Origin: CAYYUA01 sp964542585 | GTDB lineage: Bacteria; Bacteroidota; Bacteroidia; CAILMK01; CAYYUA01 | Reading direction: 5' to 3' | NCBI GenBank assembly: GCA_964542585.1 | Contig: CAZIUI010000025.1 | Span: 1 to 36,035 of the forward strand | DNA length: 36,035 bases | Shown: positions 1-7,917 of the stretch, in pieces | Layout: the number at the start of each line of letters is the position of its first letter | How positions within the stretch are numbered: the first letter of the stretch is position 1 | Position numbers and translations under genes: made by a program | Notes under the pieces: model-generated | Databases searched by the model: none | What the model was told of the DNA's origin: nothing | The model's input: only the letters and a program-made list of their open reading frames with translations

Positions 1-1868
1 TCAAGGGTATCCGGATTAACCACCTCTACTTTAATACGTTCGCCATCCACATGGAAGAGCACCAGGGCATTCTGGGTGGTAAAACTCCTGACACGATCCA
101 TCCAGGGCGTTTTTTCCTGGGCATAATACGGAGCACCAGCAGCTCCATTATTGATCTGGTAAATGGTATCGGTGAGGGATACCTTTTCAGGCTCGTAGCC
201 TTCCGGGTAACGCGGCATATCATCTGTAACCGCCAGGCGGTTATAGTTGTGCTCATCCCCGGTAAGGATAGCGCGGACCTTATCACTCCTATTCACTAGT
301 AATTCCAATAACTGATCCCTCCGCTGAATAATACCGGTTTCAGCTTTTCGGCCATTCACAACAGGCCTGGGCTTATTGCTGCCATTATACCACATGTCAT
401 CATCCACATGGCCGCCATTTGGGAAAAAAGGCGTGTGCACGGTCAGGAAAATATGGTCAATATCGGCATTGCCTTCGTATTGTTTCAGGACTTCTTCTAG
501 CCACCTCAGCTGCTGATCCATGATGTAGCCATGGAGGTTCCCTCCTACTTCCGGCACGGCTTCGATCGAGGGGGAGAACCAGTAATTCGAGTTCAAGGCA
601 ATCATGGCCACATTGCCATACGTGTAGTGGTAAGCGGTTTCCTTGTAGTCCGGGAAGTTCGATTGGTTCGGCTCCGGGTCGTAAGCAGCTCCGTCTTCAC
701 TAGCCGGCCCATTATCCGGATTAGCAAAATGCCGGGAAAAGATGGTTTCAGCCGAATGCTGGTCAAAAGGGAACTTATCTACAGTAAGACCGTACTTGGT
801 GTTGTTGTCAAACCGGTGCAGAAAAGCCTCGTGGTTGCCAGGTGAAACATAGGTCGGTAAATAATGGGCAAAGGGCTCGATAGCCCGCATCCAGTTGGCA
901 TACTGCAGCTTCATGCTACCGGTATTGGTTTCATAGCCATTCACCAGATCCCCGGTAAACTGTAAGAAAGCCGCATTTTCCTGCTCAGCCACAGCCCCGA
1001 TGCGCTTCATGATGTAGGCATTGGCGCCGAAAATATTGCGTTCACCACCCCCCTGGCCGGCCCGGCTGTCACTGGCATAGGCAAACGTAAAAGCCTTATC
1101 GTCACCGGTTTCATGTGCTGTGCGAAAGTGGAAAGCCCGGGAGCGATTGCCGGTATGCACTTGATAATCGTATTGCTGATCAGGTGCTAAACCGCTGATA
1201 GTGATTTCATGGTGCCGCTGCAATTCCTCACTCTGAAATATTTGATCCGCAACCGTTACCCTGGCTTTAACCGGTTTATTAGTCTCAAACATGATGGTGG
1301 CGCCATCCGGCTGCAGGTTCTGCACAAAGGGCCCCCGCCTGAGGCAGGTATCCGCATAGAAACTGCCTGATTCCCGCTTTGCGAAGGTGATCTTCCCATC
1401 GTACAGGATTGTCCCTTCATCATTGGTCACACGGTAACCCAGGGTCCCGTAGCCCTTTTCCTGCCAATCCACCATATCGTACTTACCATCAAAAGCCTCA
1501 GCAATGTTTATAGCAGCTTTTCCGGCTTCGATGGTTTGCGTCTGCTTGAAAAAGACCGGATGCGGGTATTGATAGGTTTCAGGGTCTCGGAAGCCATAGT
1601 AGAGGGTCCCCTCGAGCGAGTCGTTCTGAAAATCAAAGGACAACCCCTTATCCGTTCCTTCTATTTGGCCACGCATTTGGGAGAGCGTGTAAAGGGGGTT
1701 TCCATTCACTAATGGCCAGAATGCTCCTTTATCATTCCGAAAACCAAGCCGGCCGTTTTCATCCTCCCTAATGCCCGAGTAAACTTTCGGCACATCATCT
1801 TCTTGTGCTTCTATAGAACTCAACGTTACCAGGCATAAGATAAGCAAAAGCAACACCTGACGATACAT
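1..1868 (-). CDS. Secreted calcineurin-like metallophosphoesterase with purple-acid-phosphatase-like layout (3' end outside window)
   Basis: The frame is open from an ATG at 1868 to the left edge, giving 622 codons without a stop, so the C-terminus is missing. A signal peptide (MYRQVLLLLLILCLVTLSS, then IEAQ) predicts export. About 170 residues of unassigned N-terminal sequence are followed by a fibronectin-like segment (about 180-260) of the type that precedes the catalytic domain in purple acid phosphatases. The metallophosphatase motifs then follow in order: ASDSR near 265, FTGDLVNG near 303, SPGNHEAF near 343, TVHTPF near 473 and LTGDEHNYN near 538, so the dinuclear metal site looks complete. 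Substrate is unknown; phosphomonoester or nucleotide hydrolysis in the periplasm or at the cell surface is inferred. A putative promoter lies at 1891-1918. It is followed upstream on the same strand by a second, unrelated phosphoesterase. Confidence 0.85.
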   Translation of the reverse strand, partial: MYRQVLLLLILCLVTLSSIEAQEDDVPKVYSGIREDENGRLGFRNDKGAFWPLVNGNPLYTLSQMRGQIEGTDKGLSFDFQNDSLEGTLYYGFRDPETYQYPHPVFFKQTQTIEAGKAAINIAEAFDGKYDMVDWQEKGYGTLGYRVTNDEGTILYDGKITFAKRESGSFYADTCLRRGPFVQNLQPDGATIMFETNKPVKARVTVADQIFQSEELQRHHEITISGLAPDQQYDYQVHTGNRSRAFHFRTAHETGDDKAFTFAYASDSRAGQGGGERNIFGANAYIMKRIGAVAEQENAAFLQFTGDLVNGYETNTGSMKLQYANWMRAIEPFAHYLPTYVSPGNHEAFLHRFDNNTKYGLTVDKFPFDQHSAETIFSRHFANPDNGPASEDGAAYDPEPNQSNFPDYKETAYHYTYGNVAMIALNSNYWFSPSIEAVPEVGGNLHGYIMDQQLRWLEEVLKQYEGNADIDHIFLTVHTPFFPNGGHVDDDMWYNGSNKPRPVVNGRKAETGIIQRRDQLLELLVNRSDKVRAILTGDEHNYNRLAVTDDMPRYPEGYEPEKVSLTDTIYQINNGAAGAPYYAQEKTPWMDRVRSFTTQNALVLFHVDGERIKVEVVNPDTL

Positions 1869-1890
1869 AATAATTTTCTTTTTAAAAAGT

Positions 1891-1918
1891 CAAAGGTAAA
1901 ACCAAGCAGGGTATTCAA
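1891..1918 (-). promoter_or_regulatory. Candidate Bacteroidota promoter for the secreted phosphoesterase
   Basis: Read on the minus strand, TTG (1918-1916), a 17-base spacer, then TACCTTTG (1898-1891). This fits the Bacteroidota -33 TTG / -7 TAnnTTTG pattern and lies about 20 bases before the start codon at 1868. Assigned by pattern only. Confidence 0.4.
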
Positions 1919-1933
1919 GGCGTTAAAAAAGGG

Positions 1934-2788
1934 TTAAGCTTTCATTGCTCCATTGCCTTTCACTAACTCAAGAACGGTAACTTCCGGATAAACCCCTAGC
2001 CTGGCCGGGAACCCAAAAAACCCCAATCCGCGGTTGACGTACAAGTATTGGCTTCCCCTCCGATACAAACCCGCCCAGTGTTTGTAGATCATACGGGCCG
2101 GACTGACTTTAAACCGGGAAAAATCCATTCCCATTTGCATACCATGGGTGTGGCCGGAAAGGGTTAGATCAACTTGAGGAAAATACTGAACAACCTCTTG
2201 GCTCCAATGCGTTGGGTCATGGGAGAGAAGGATCTGAAAGGAAGATTTAGGCACTCCTTCAATAGTTTTACTCAGGTTGCCGTAGTTCATGAAGCGTTTG
2301 AGGGAACTCCAGTTATCCACGCCAAGTACATGGATATTTTCACCATTTCGTTTTAAAGCATGCCACTCATTCCTCAACAACTTCCACCCAAGCTTGTGGT
2401 AAGTATACGTCATGGCGTCAAGGTTAGTTTGCCACGCGTCAGCAGAAGGCCAAGTCTTGTAATTACCGTAATCATGATTTCCAAGAATAGCGTAAACGCC
2501 ATGGGGAGCTTGTATTTTACCCAGAAGGGGTAGATAAGGTTGGGCCTCAGCGGTTTCATAATTCACCAAATCTCCGGTGAAAAATACCACGTCAGCACCC
2601 TGCTGGTTGATCACTTGTACGGCTTCCTCTACCGGTTTCGGGGTTTGGAAGCTCCCGGCATGTAAGTCAGAAATGTGCAAAATCCGAAAGCCGTTAAAAG
2701 CCTCAGGGAGGTTTTGAAAATTCAGGGTTACACGCTTTACCTTTAGGTTAAACGCGCCTTTCATTAAACCATATAAAACTGAAAGCAT
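1934..2788 (-). CDS. YkuE-like metallophosphoesterase, catalytic domain (N-terminus truncated/frameshifted)
   Basis: This 284-residue protein carries all calcineurin-like phosphoesterase motifs: ISDLHAGSF near 40, FTGDLVN near 71, LGNHDYG near 102, LLSHDPTHW near 188 and LSGHTHGMQMG near 211. Bacteroidota relatives are usually about 400 residues, with several N-terminal membrane helices before the catalytic domain. Here the reading frame begins in the remnant LSVLYGLMKGAF, just before the catalytic domain. The upstream helix sequence (LVNTALIASGFF) is present in another frame, separated by a run of eight T on the coding strand (see findings). Room before the divergent peptidase gene is under 140 bases, so the full membrane region cannot be encoded. 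The product is probably a soluble or weakly anchored phosphoesterase, or a decaying gene. Confidence 0.8.
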   Translation of the reverse strand: MLSVLYGLMKGAFNLKVKRVTLNFQNLPEAFNGFRILHISDLHAGSFQTPKPVEEAVQVINQQGADVVFFTGDLVNYETAEAQPYLPLLGKIQAPHGVYAILGNHDYGNYKTWPSADAWQTNLDAMTYTYHKLGWKLLRNEWHALKRNGENIHVLGVDNWSSLKRFMNYGNLSKTIEGVPKSSFQILLSHDPTHWSQEVVQYFPQVDLTLSGHTHGMQMGMDFSRFKVSPARMIYKHWAGLYRRGSQYLYVNRGLGFFGFPARLGVYPEVTVLELVKGNGAMKA

Positions 2789-2878
2789 AAGAAAAAAAAC
2801 CGGAGGCTATTAGTGCTGTGTTTACAAGGGAAAAACTTTCAAGAACAAAAGCTGTACCTAGCCGGACCAAGCGAGGAA

Positions 2879-2917
2879 CAAAATTGGGAATTTTGGACAT
2901 TGATAGCTTCCAAAATT
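2879..2917 (+). repeat. Three alternating inverted repeats upstream of the M1 peptidase
   Basis: CAAAATT (2879-2885), AATTTTGGA (2889-2897) and TCCAAAATT (2909-2917) alternate in orientation. The middle arm can pair with the first (7 bp, 3-base loop) or with the third (9 bp, 11-base loop), but not with both. The third arm ends 7 bases before the ATG at 2925. It may be an operator or a leader hairpin pair; the region is AT-rich, so chance cannot be excluded. Confidence 0.45.
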
Positions 2918-2924
2918 GGCACTT

Positions 2925-4592
2925 ATGCGTACATTGTTGTTGATAATCAGCTTATTGTTAGCCTTTCCTGGTTGTCTACGAGCTCAGGATTTTCATGACA
3001 CCGCTTTTAGCCGGTACGATTCCCTGAGGGGTGCTCTTAATCCTCACCGGGCCTGCTATGATGTCTATTTCTATGATTTGTCGGTAAAGGTCATACCGGA
3101 CGAGCAGCGAATTAGCGGTAGTAACGCCATTCACTTTACTGCTAATAGAACCTTTGACACTTTACAGGTTGATCTTTTTGCCAACATGGTCATTGACAGC
3201 ATTACCTATCAAGAAAAAGACTTGTCTTACCGGCGTGATAGCAATTTTGTATTTGTCAAATTTCCAAAACAAGTGCAAAAAGGGGTTTCGGAAAAATTTA
3301 CCATCTTTTATCACGGTAAGCCTACCGTAGCAAGCAAACCCCCATGGGATGGCGGATTTGACTGGAACAAAGATAAGAAAGGGCGCCATCATATTGGAGT
3401 TGCCTGCGAGGGCATTGGGGCCAGCCTATGGTGGCCTAACAAAGATCACCTCACTGAAGAGCCTGATAGCATGGCGATAACGGGGATAGTCCCCTCCTCA
3501 TTAACGCTTGTCTCAAATGGTGACCTTCGCCGGAAAACTAAGGCCTCTGAAGGCTTTCAGGCCTATCATTGGTTTGTGGAATACCCCATCAATAACTACA
3601 ACGTCACCCTGAATATTGGGCATTATGAACACTTTCAGCGTACTTACGAATCCCCTTTTACCGATTACACCCTTCCACTGGACTACTATGTGCTGAATTA
3701 TAACCTGGATACGGCCAAAAAACACTTTCAGCAAGTGCCGGGTATTCTCCGTTGCTTTGAGAAGTTCTGTGGACCTTACCCGTTCCCAAAAGATGGCTAT
3801 GCCTTGGTAGAAACCCCTTATTGGGGAATGGAACATCAAGGAGCCATTGCGTATGGCAACCATTACCGTAACCGTCCGAGGGGCTTTGATTACATCATTT
3901 TACATGAAACAGGCCATGAGTGGTGGGGTAATAGCATAAGTACCCATGACCATGGCGCTATGTGGATCCATGAATCCTTTACCACTTACATGGAAGCCCT
4001 GTATATAGAATGCAGGTTTGATTACGAAGAAGCCGTGAGCTACCTTAAACAGCAACGCAGACGGATAAAAAACCAACACCCTATCATGGGCCCCTTAAAG
4101 GTCAATTACACCAGCTGGCCCAGTTCAGACATGTACTACAAGGGGTCATGGATGCTTCACACTTTACGGAACAGTATAAATCATGATTCGCTTTGGTTTT
4201 CAGTAATAAGGGGGCTATCCGATACTTTTGATCAAACGGTGGTGAATAGCCAGGATATAATCTCCTATATCAACAACCACACAACAAGGAACTATCAAAC
4301 ATTCTTTCAGCAGTATTTATACCACACCCATCCGCCTGTCTTTCAATATGAAATCAAAGCACCGCAAGATGGTCAGAAAGGGTGGAAGATCCGCTACCGA
4401 TGGAAGGTAGCAGTGGAAACGTACCCGATGCCGCTTACCTTATCAATTAATGGAACCGAAAAACGCCTGGAACCGCGAAAAAATTGGCAAACCATTGACT
4501 GGCCTAATATGGTAAATTCGGTAAACGTCCTTACTGGTAATTACTACGTGGATGTTTCGGAGGTCAATCCAGAAAAGGAATCAGACCCTTAG
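2925..4592 (+). CDS. Exported M1-family (gluzincin) metallopeptidase
   Basis: A 555-residue zinc peptidase of the M1 aminopeptidase family. ATG at 2925 is preferred over the in-frame TTG at 2916 because it starts a clean signal peptide (MRTLLLIISLLLAFPG, cleavage probably after CLRA). The N-terminal beta domain spans about 30-220. The substrate motif GMEHQ (301-305) stands in for the classic GxMEN, a variant I associate with a Bacteroidota M1 subgroup. The zinc motif HETGHEWWG (H327, E328, H331) is followed after 18 residues by E350 in WIHESFTTYME. The long C-terminal helical domain of ERAP/PepN-type enzymes is absent. It probably trims peptides in the periplasm or outside the cell. Its stop codon overlaps that of the convergent ltaE. 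An inverted-repeat cluster lies just upstream. Confidence 0.88.
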   Translation: MRTLLLIISLLLAFPGCLRAQDFHDTAFSRYDSLRGALNPHRACYDVYFYDLSVKVIPDEQRISGSNAIHFTANRTFDTLQVDLFANMVIDSITYQEKDLSYRRDSNFVFVKFPKQVQKGVSEKFTIFYHGKPTVASKPPWDGGFDWNKDKKGRHHIGVACEGIGASLWWPNKDHLTEEPDSMAITGIVPSSLTLVSNGDLRRKTKASEGFQAYHWFVEYPINNYNVTLNIGHYEHFQRTYESPFTDYTLPLDYYVLNYNLDTAKKHFQQVPGILRCFEKFCGPYPFPKDGYALVETPYWGMEHQGAIAYGNHYRNRPRGFDYIILHETGHEWWGNSISTHDHGAMWIHESFTTYMEALYIECRFDYEEAVSYLKQQRRRIKNQHPIMGPLKVNYTSWPSSDMYYKGSWMLHTLRNSINHDSLWFSVIRGLSDTFDQTVVNSQDIISYINNHTTRNYQTFFQQYLYHTHPPVFQYEIKAPQDGQKGWKIRYRWKVAVETYPMPLTLSINGTEKRLEPRKNWQTIDWPNMVNSVNVLTGNYYVDVSEVNPEKESDP

Positions 4593-5626
4593 GAAGGTGC
4601 TAAGCGCTCCTTGGAAACGTTTGAAAGAACCTTCCGGACAGCCTTTATATCGGCTTTTGTAACGTCTAGATGGGTCACCATCCGAAACTTTTGAGAGCCA
4701 AAAGGAACAGCTAGCACGCCTTTTTCGCCTAACTGGTTTAGAAAACTTTGCAGCGGAAAATCCGGGTGTAGTTCGCCAATGACAATATTGGTCTCCACGG
4801 GTATCACAGAAGTAATGTAAGACTGAGCATCAAGTTCATTAGCTAAAAAAGCAGCCTTTTCATGATCTTCGGCCAGGCGGTCATACTGATGATCTATGGC
4901 ATAGATGGCAGCTGCAGCCAAATGGCCGGCTTGACGCATTCCCCCACCCATCACCTTTCTGGAACGATGCGCCTCTTGAATAAACCCATGTTCGCCTAAA
5001 AGCAAAGATCCCACTGGCGCTCCCAATCCTTTGGATAAACACACGGAAATAGAGTCAAAAAGAGCGCCAACGGTTTGAGGGGCTAGTCCCTGAGCTACCA
5101 AGGCATTAAATAGCCTGGCTCCATCCAGGTGGAGTTTAAGGCCTTTTTTATCGCAAATCCTTCGCAGGGCTACCATTTCTTCTAAAGACCAGCAATGCCC
5201 ACCCCCTTTATTAGAAGTATTTTCCACAACTACTAGTCGGCTTTGGGGTTTATGCACATCATCAGGTGTAATAGCAGCTTCTACATCTTCAGGAGCGAAG
5301 ACACCGCGATCATGGGAAACAGGGTAAACAGAAACTCCAGAGTGGACTGCTGGCCCGCCTCCTTCATAACGGTAGATGTGGGCATTCCCCGCGCAGATTA
5401 ATTCCTCGCCCGGCTTCATATGAGTTCGAATAGCTAACTGATTGGTCATGGTGCCGGATGGGCAAAAAAGTGCTGCATCATGGCCAAATAAACGGGCAGC
5501 TTTTTCCTGGAGGGCGTTCATAGAGGGATCTTCGTTGAAAACATCATCCCCAACATCCGCATCAGCCATCATTTTCCGCATAGGTTCTGTTGGCTTTGTT
5601 ACCGTATCACTTCGTAGATCTATCAT
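4589..5626 (-). CDS. ltaE: Low-specificity L-threonine aldolase
   Basis: A 345-residue fold-type I PLP enzyme that cleaves L-threonine or L-allo-threonine to glycine and acetaldehyde. Family signatures are the N-terminal IDLRSDTVTKPT, GDDVFNEDP near 26-34, HIYRYEGGGPA near 83-93, LHLDGARLFNA (D168, R171) and the PLP lysine K199 in CLSKGLGAPVG. Length is normal for the family. It starts at an ATG 23 bases after the rhomboid gene's stop, on the same strand, so the two are probably cotranscribed. Its last bases overlap the stop of the convergent M1 peptidase, with no visible terminator between them. Confidence 0.93.
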   Translation of the reverse strand: MIDLRSDTVTKPTEPMRKMMADADVGDDVFNEDPSMNALQEKAARLFGHDAALFCPSGTMTNQLAIRTHMKPGEELICAGNAHIYRYEGGGPAVHSGVSVYPVSHDRGVFAPEDVEAAITPDDVHKPQSRLVVVENTSNKGGGHCWSLEEMVALRRICDKKGLKLHLDGARLFNALVAQGLAPQTVGALFDSISVCLSKGLGAPVGSLLLGEHGFIQEAHRSRKVMGGGMRQAGHLAAAAIYAIDHQYDRLAEDHEKAAFLANELDAQSYITSVIPVETNIVIGELHPDFPLQSFLNQLGEKGVLAVPFGSQKFRMVTHLDVTKADIKAVRKVLSNVSKERLAPS

Positions 5627-5649
5627 AAACTTGTCATTCAGTCCTCGTT

Positions 5650-6255
5650 TTAGAAAAGCCCTAGTTTACGCAAAAAATCTAATCCTAACTCTGGTTTGAG
5701 TAATATCGTGTAAGCAACACCAAATAATGCTCCGTAAAAGTGGGCATCGTGATTGATTTGGCCTTGACTATTCCTGGCCATATAGGCTGAGAATACTAAA
5801 TACAGCACCCCTGCTATAATTCCTGGGATAGGGATAATCGCAAACAGCAGTAACTCCCGCCATGGCTCAAAGATGATGCTGGCAAATACCACTGCTGAAA
5901 CCGCTCCGGAAGCCCCAAGGCTACTGTAAGCTGGATCATCCTGGTGTTTAAAAAATGTAGAGACATCCGCAAAAACCAAAGCACCAATGTATAACAGTAA
6001 AAAATTAAATATACCGAATTCGCCAAAAATTTGCCTATAGGCATCTTCTACCACAGATCCAAATGAAAGGAAAACAAACATGTTTACCAACAGGTGTATC
6101 CAATCACCGTGAATCAAACCGGAAGTCAGGAAGCGCTCATATTGGTTTTTTTGCTTTACCATGTAAGGTTTCAGTAGGAACCGCTCTAATACCTGCTGAT
6201 TGGAAAAGGCCCATATGGAAATCCCTACCGTAATAAGCAGGATGATTAAGGTCAT
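5650..6255 (-). CDS. Rhomboid-family intramembrane serine protease
   Basis: This 201-residue polytopic membrane protein has the rhomboid catalytic signature: HLLVNMF (N58), the serine motif GASGA with S116, and HDAHFYGALFG, in which H172 is the expected catalytic histidine. At least five hydrophobic stretches are visible. It is close to a minimal six-helix core without a soluble domain. Rhomboids cleave single-pass membrane substrates within the bilayer; the substrate here is unknown. ATG at 6255. A TACCTTTG box at 6291-6284 (minus strand) could be its -7 element, but no clear -33 partner is seen. It lies directly upstream of ltaE, with no obvious functional link. Confidence 0.9.
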   Translation of the reverse strand: MTLIILLITVGISIWAFSNQQVLERFLLKPYMVKQKNQYERFLTSGLIHGDWIHLLVNMFVFLSFGSVVEDAYRQIFGEFGIFNFLLLYIGALVFADVSTFFKHQDDPAYSSLGASGAVSAVVFASIIFEPWRELLLFAIIPIPGIIAGVLYLVFSAYMARNSQGQINHDAHFYGALFGVAYTILLKPELGLDFLRKLGLF

Positions 6256-6398
6256 AGCATTGACAATTCTACTGGCTTAACCCCAAAGGTAGCTTGATTT
6301 TTTGCTTTGTAGTAATGCATAACCGTATTATTTCATTAACCCTTTCCCTTATCTCCAGTTTTAGGTAAATGTTAAATAATTTCCGAGCCATTCCCAAG

Positions 6399-6428
6399 TT
6401 TAAATAAGGGCTAAGCAGTGTAATTTTG
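6399..6428 (+). promoter_or_regulatory. Candidate promoter of pncB
   Basis: TTTA (6399-6402), 18 bases, then TAATTTTG (6421-6428). The -7 box is a perfect TAnnTTTG and the -33 box has one mismatch to TTTG. The spacing equals that of the two ruvA/paaD promoters in this window. The pncB start is 51 bases downstream. Confidence 0.45.
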
Positions 6429-6478
6429 GTTATTATTTTACCTTGTACCAGTTAATTGCTTAAACAATAGGATCGGTT

Positions 6479-7849
6479 ATGTACAATGAAACACCCCTGA
6501 ATACGGACTTTTACGAACTAACCATGGCTGCGGGCTATTTCCAGGAGCAGCATGATGCCTGGGGATCTTTTGATCTATTCGTCAGACGCTTACCAGCCAA
6601 TCGTAATTTCCTTGTTGTAGCGGGTATCCGGCAAGCGCTTAACTATTTGCAAGAAATGCGATTTACTGCGGAGGAGATCGATTATTTGCGCGAGCAGCCA
6701 GCCTTTCACTACATGGATTCCAGTTTTTTTGAATACCTACGGGATTTCCAATTCTCAGGAACCGTTTATGCCATGGAGGAAGGGACCATTGCCTTCCCGA
6801 ATGAGTCCATCATGCAAGTTCACGCGCCCATCATTGAGGCTCAGCTAGTCGAGACGTTTTTAATCGCCATGGTACAATTTCAGAGCATGGTAGCATCCAA
6901 AGCAGCCCGTGTAGTGCAAGCTGCTCAAAGCGATGGTAAAGAGCGGGCCGTACTGGAGTTTGGTAGCCGCCGGTCCCATGGTGGGGAGGCTTCTGCTTTG
7001 GCCGGAAGGGCTGCTTACATTGGTGGTTGTAAAGCCACTTCCAACACCTTAGCGGGTTTTTATTATGGAATCCCTGTATCCGGGACCATGGCACACTCCT
7101 GGATCATGGCATACGAAGATGAGAAAGCAGCCTTTGAAGCTTTTTACCGCCAGTTTAAGGATCAATCTGTCTTTCTGGTGGATACTTATGATTCCCTGCA
7201 AGGAACCCGAATTGCAGCGGAAATAAGTAAGTCATTCAAAGGCATTCGTTTAGATAGCGGTGATCTGTATGATTTAAGCCAGGAAACCCGTAAAATTCTG
7301 GATGATTACGGCCATACGGATGCCCAGGTTATTACTAGTGGCGACCTGAACGAATACCGCATTCGGGATTTGGTAGCAGCGGACTCTCCGATTGATGGTT
7401 TTGGCGTAGGCACACAACTGAGCACTTCAGCTGATGCTCCTTATCTACCGATGGTTTACAAGCTCTCTTCCTACGGCATAGGAACTGATAAACGTCAAAC
7501 CATCAAACTCAGTAGCCACAAGAAAACCCTTCCCGGACTAAAACAAGTTTACCGTTTTTATGATGAGCAAGGCCTGATGAGTCACGATCGGATTAAATTC
7601 TTAAGTGAGGAGGCGGATAGCAATGGAGTTCCCCTTGTCAATACTTATATTAAGCAAGGCCAATCTGTGAAAAAACCAATGGGTATCAACCATGCACGGG
7701 AAGGCCTATTAAGGGAATTAGCAGCGCTGCCTGCTGCTCAAAAAAAGCTAAAGCAAGCCCCACGCTATCCCGTACAAGTATCTAAAGAGATGGAAAGGGT
7801 AACCAATGAGCTTGAGGAGTCCCTCTTAAAAAAGCAAGCGCAAACTTAG
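6479..7849 (+). CDS. pncB: Nicotinate phosphoribosyltransferase
   Basis: A 456-residue enzyme that makes nicotinate mononucleotide from nicotinate and PRPP with ATP, the entry step of NAD salvage (Preiss-Handler pathway), in the cytoplasm. Diagnostic stretches are NTDFYELTMAAGYF at the N-terminus, EFGSRRSHG near 160-168, GTMAHSW with H206 (the histidine phosphorylated in this family), RLDSGDLYDL, ITSGDLNEYRI and the phosphate-binding GFGVGTQLSTS. The ATG at 6479 is preceded by AGGA about 7 bases upstream. It is followed after 68 bases by the ABC ATPase gene on the same strand, so the two may be cotranscribed. Confidence 0.95.
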   Translation: MYNETPLNTDFYELTMAAGYFQEQHDAWGSFDLFVRRLPANRNFLVVAGIRQALNYLQEMRFTAEEIDYLREQPAFHYMDSSFFEYLRDFQFSGTVYAMEEGTIAFPNESIMQVHAPIIEAQLVETFLIAMVQFQSMVASKAARVVQAAQSDGKERAVLEFGSRRSHGGEASALAGRAAYIGGCKATSNTLAGFYYGIPVSGTMAHSWIMAYEDEKAAFEAFYRQFKDQSVFLVDTYDSLQGTRIAAEISKSFKGIRLDSGDLYDLSQETRKILDDYGHTDAQVITSGDLNEYRIRDLVAADSPIDGFGVGTQLSTSADAPYLPMVYKLSSYGIGTDKRQTIKLSSHKKTLPGLKQVYRFYDEQGLMSHDRIKFLSEEADSNGVPLVNTYIKQGQSVKKPMGINHAREGLLRELAALPAAQKKLKQAPRYPVQVSKEMERVTNELEESLLKKQAQT

Positions 7850-7917
7850 CAATCGGCCATTTAGTTTTATCAAAGGCTATCATGGGATTTCTGAAATTTG
7901 ACTGTAAACTTTAATCC

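Noticed and set aside
531..845. A 104-codon plus-strand frame within the first phosphoesterase
   Set aside because: It is antisense to the metallophosphatase catalytic core (GNHE region) and is a shadow of that gene.
2813..2998. Plus-strand 61-codon frame across the phosphoesterase/peptidase junction
   Set aside because: It overlaps the signal peptide of the M1 peptidase in another frame; codon content looks random.
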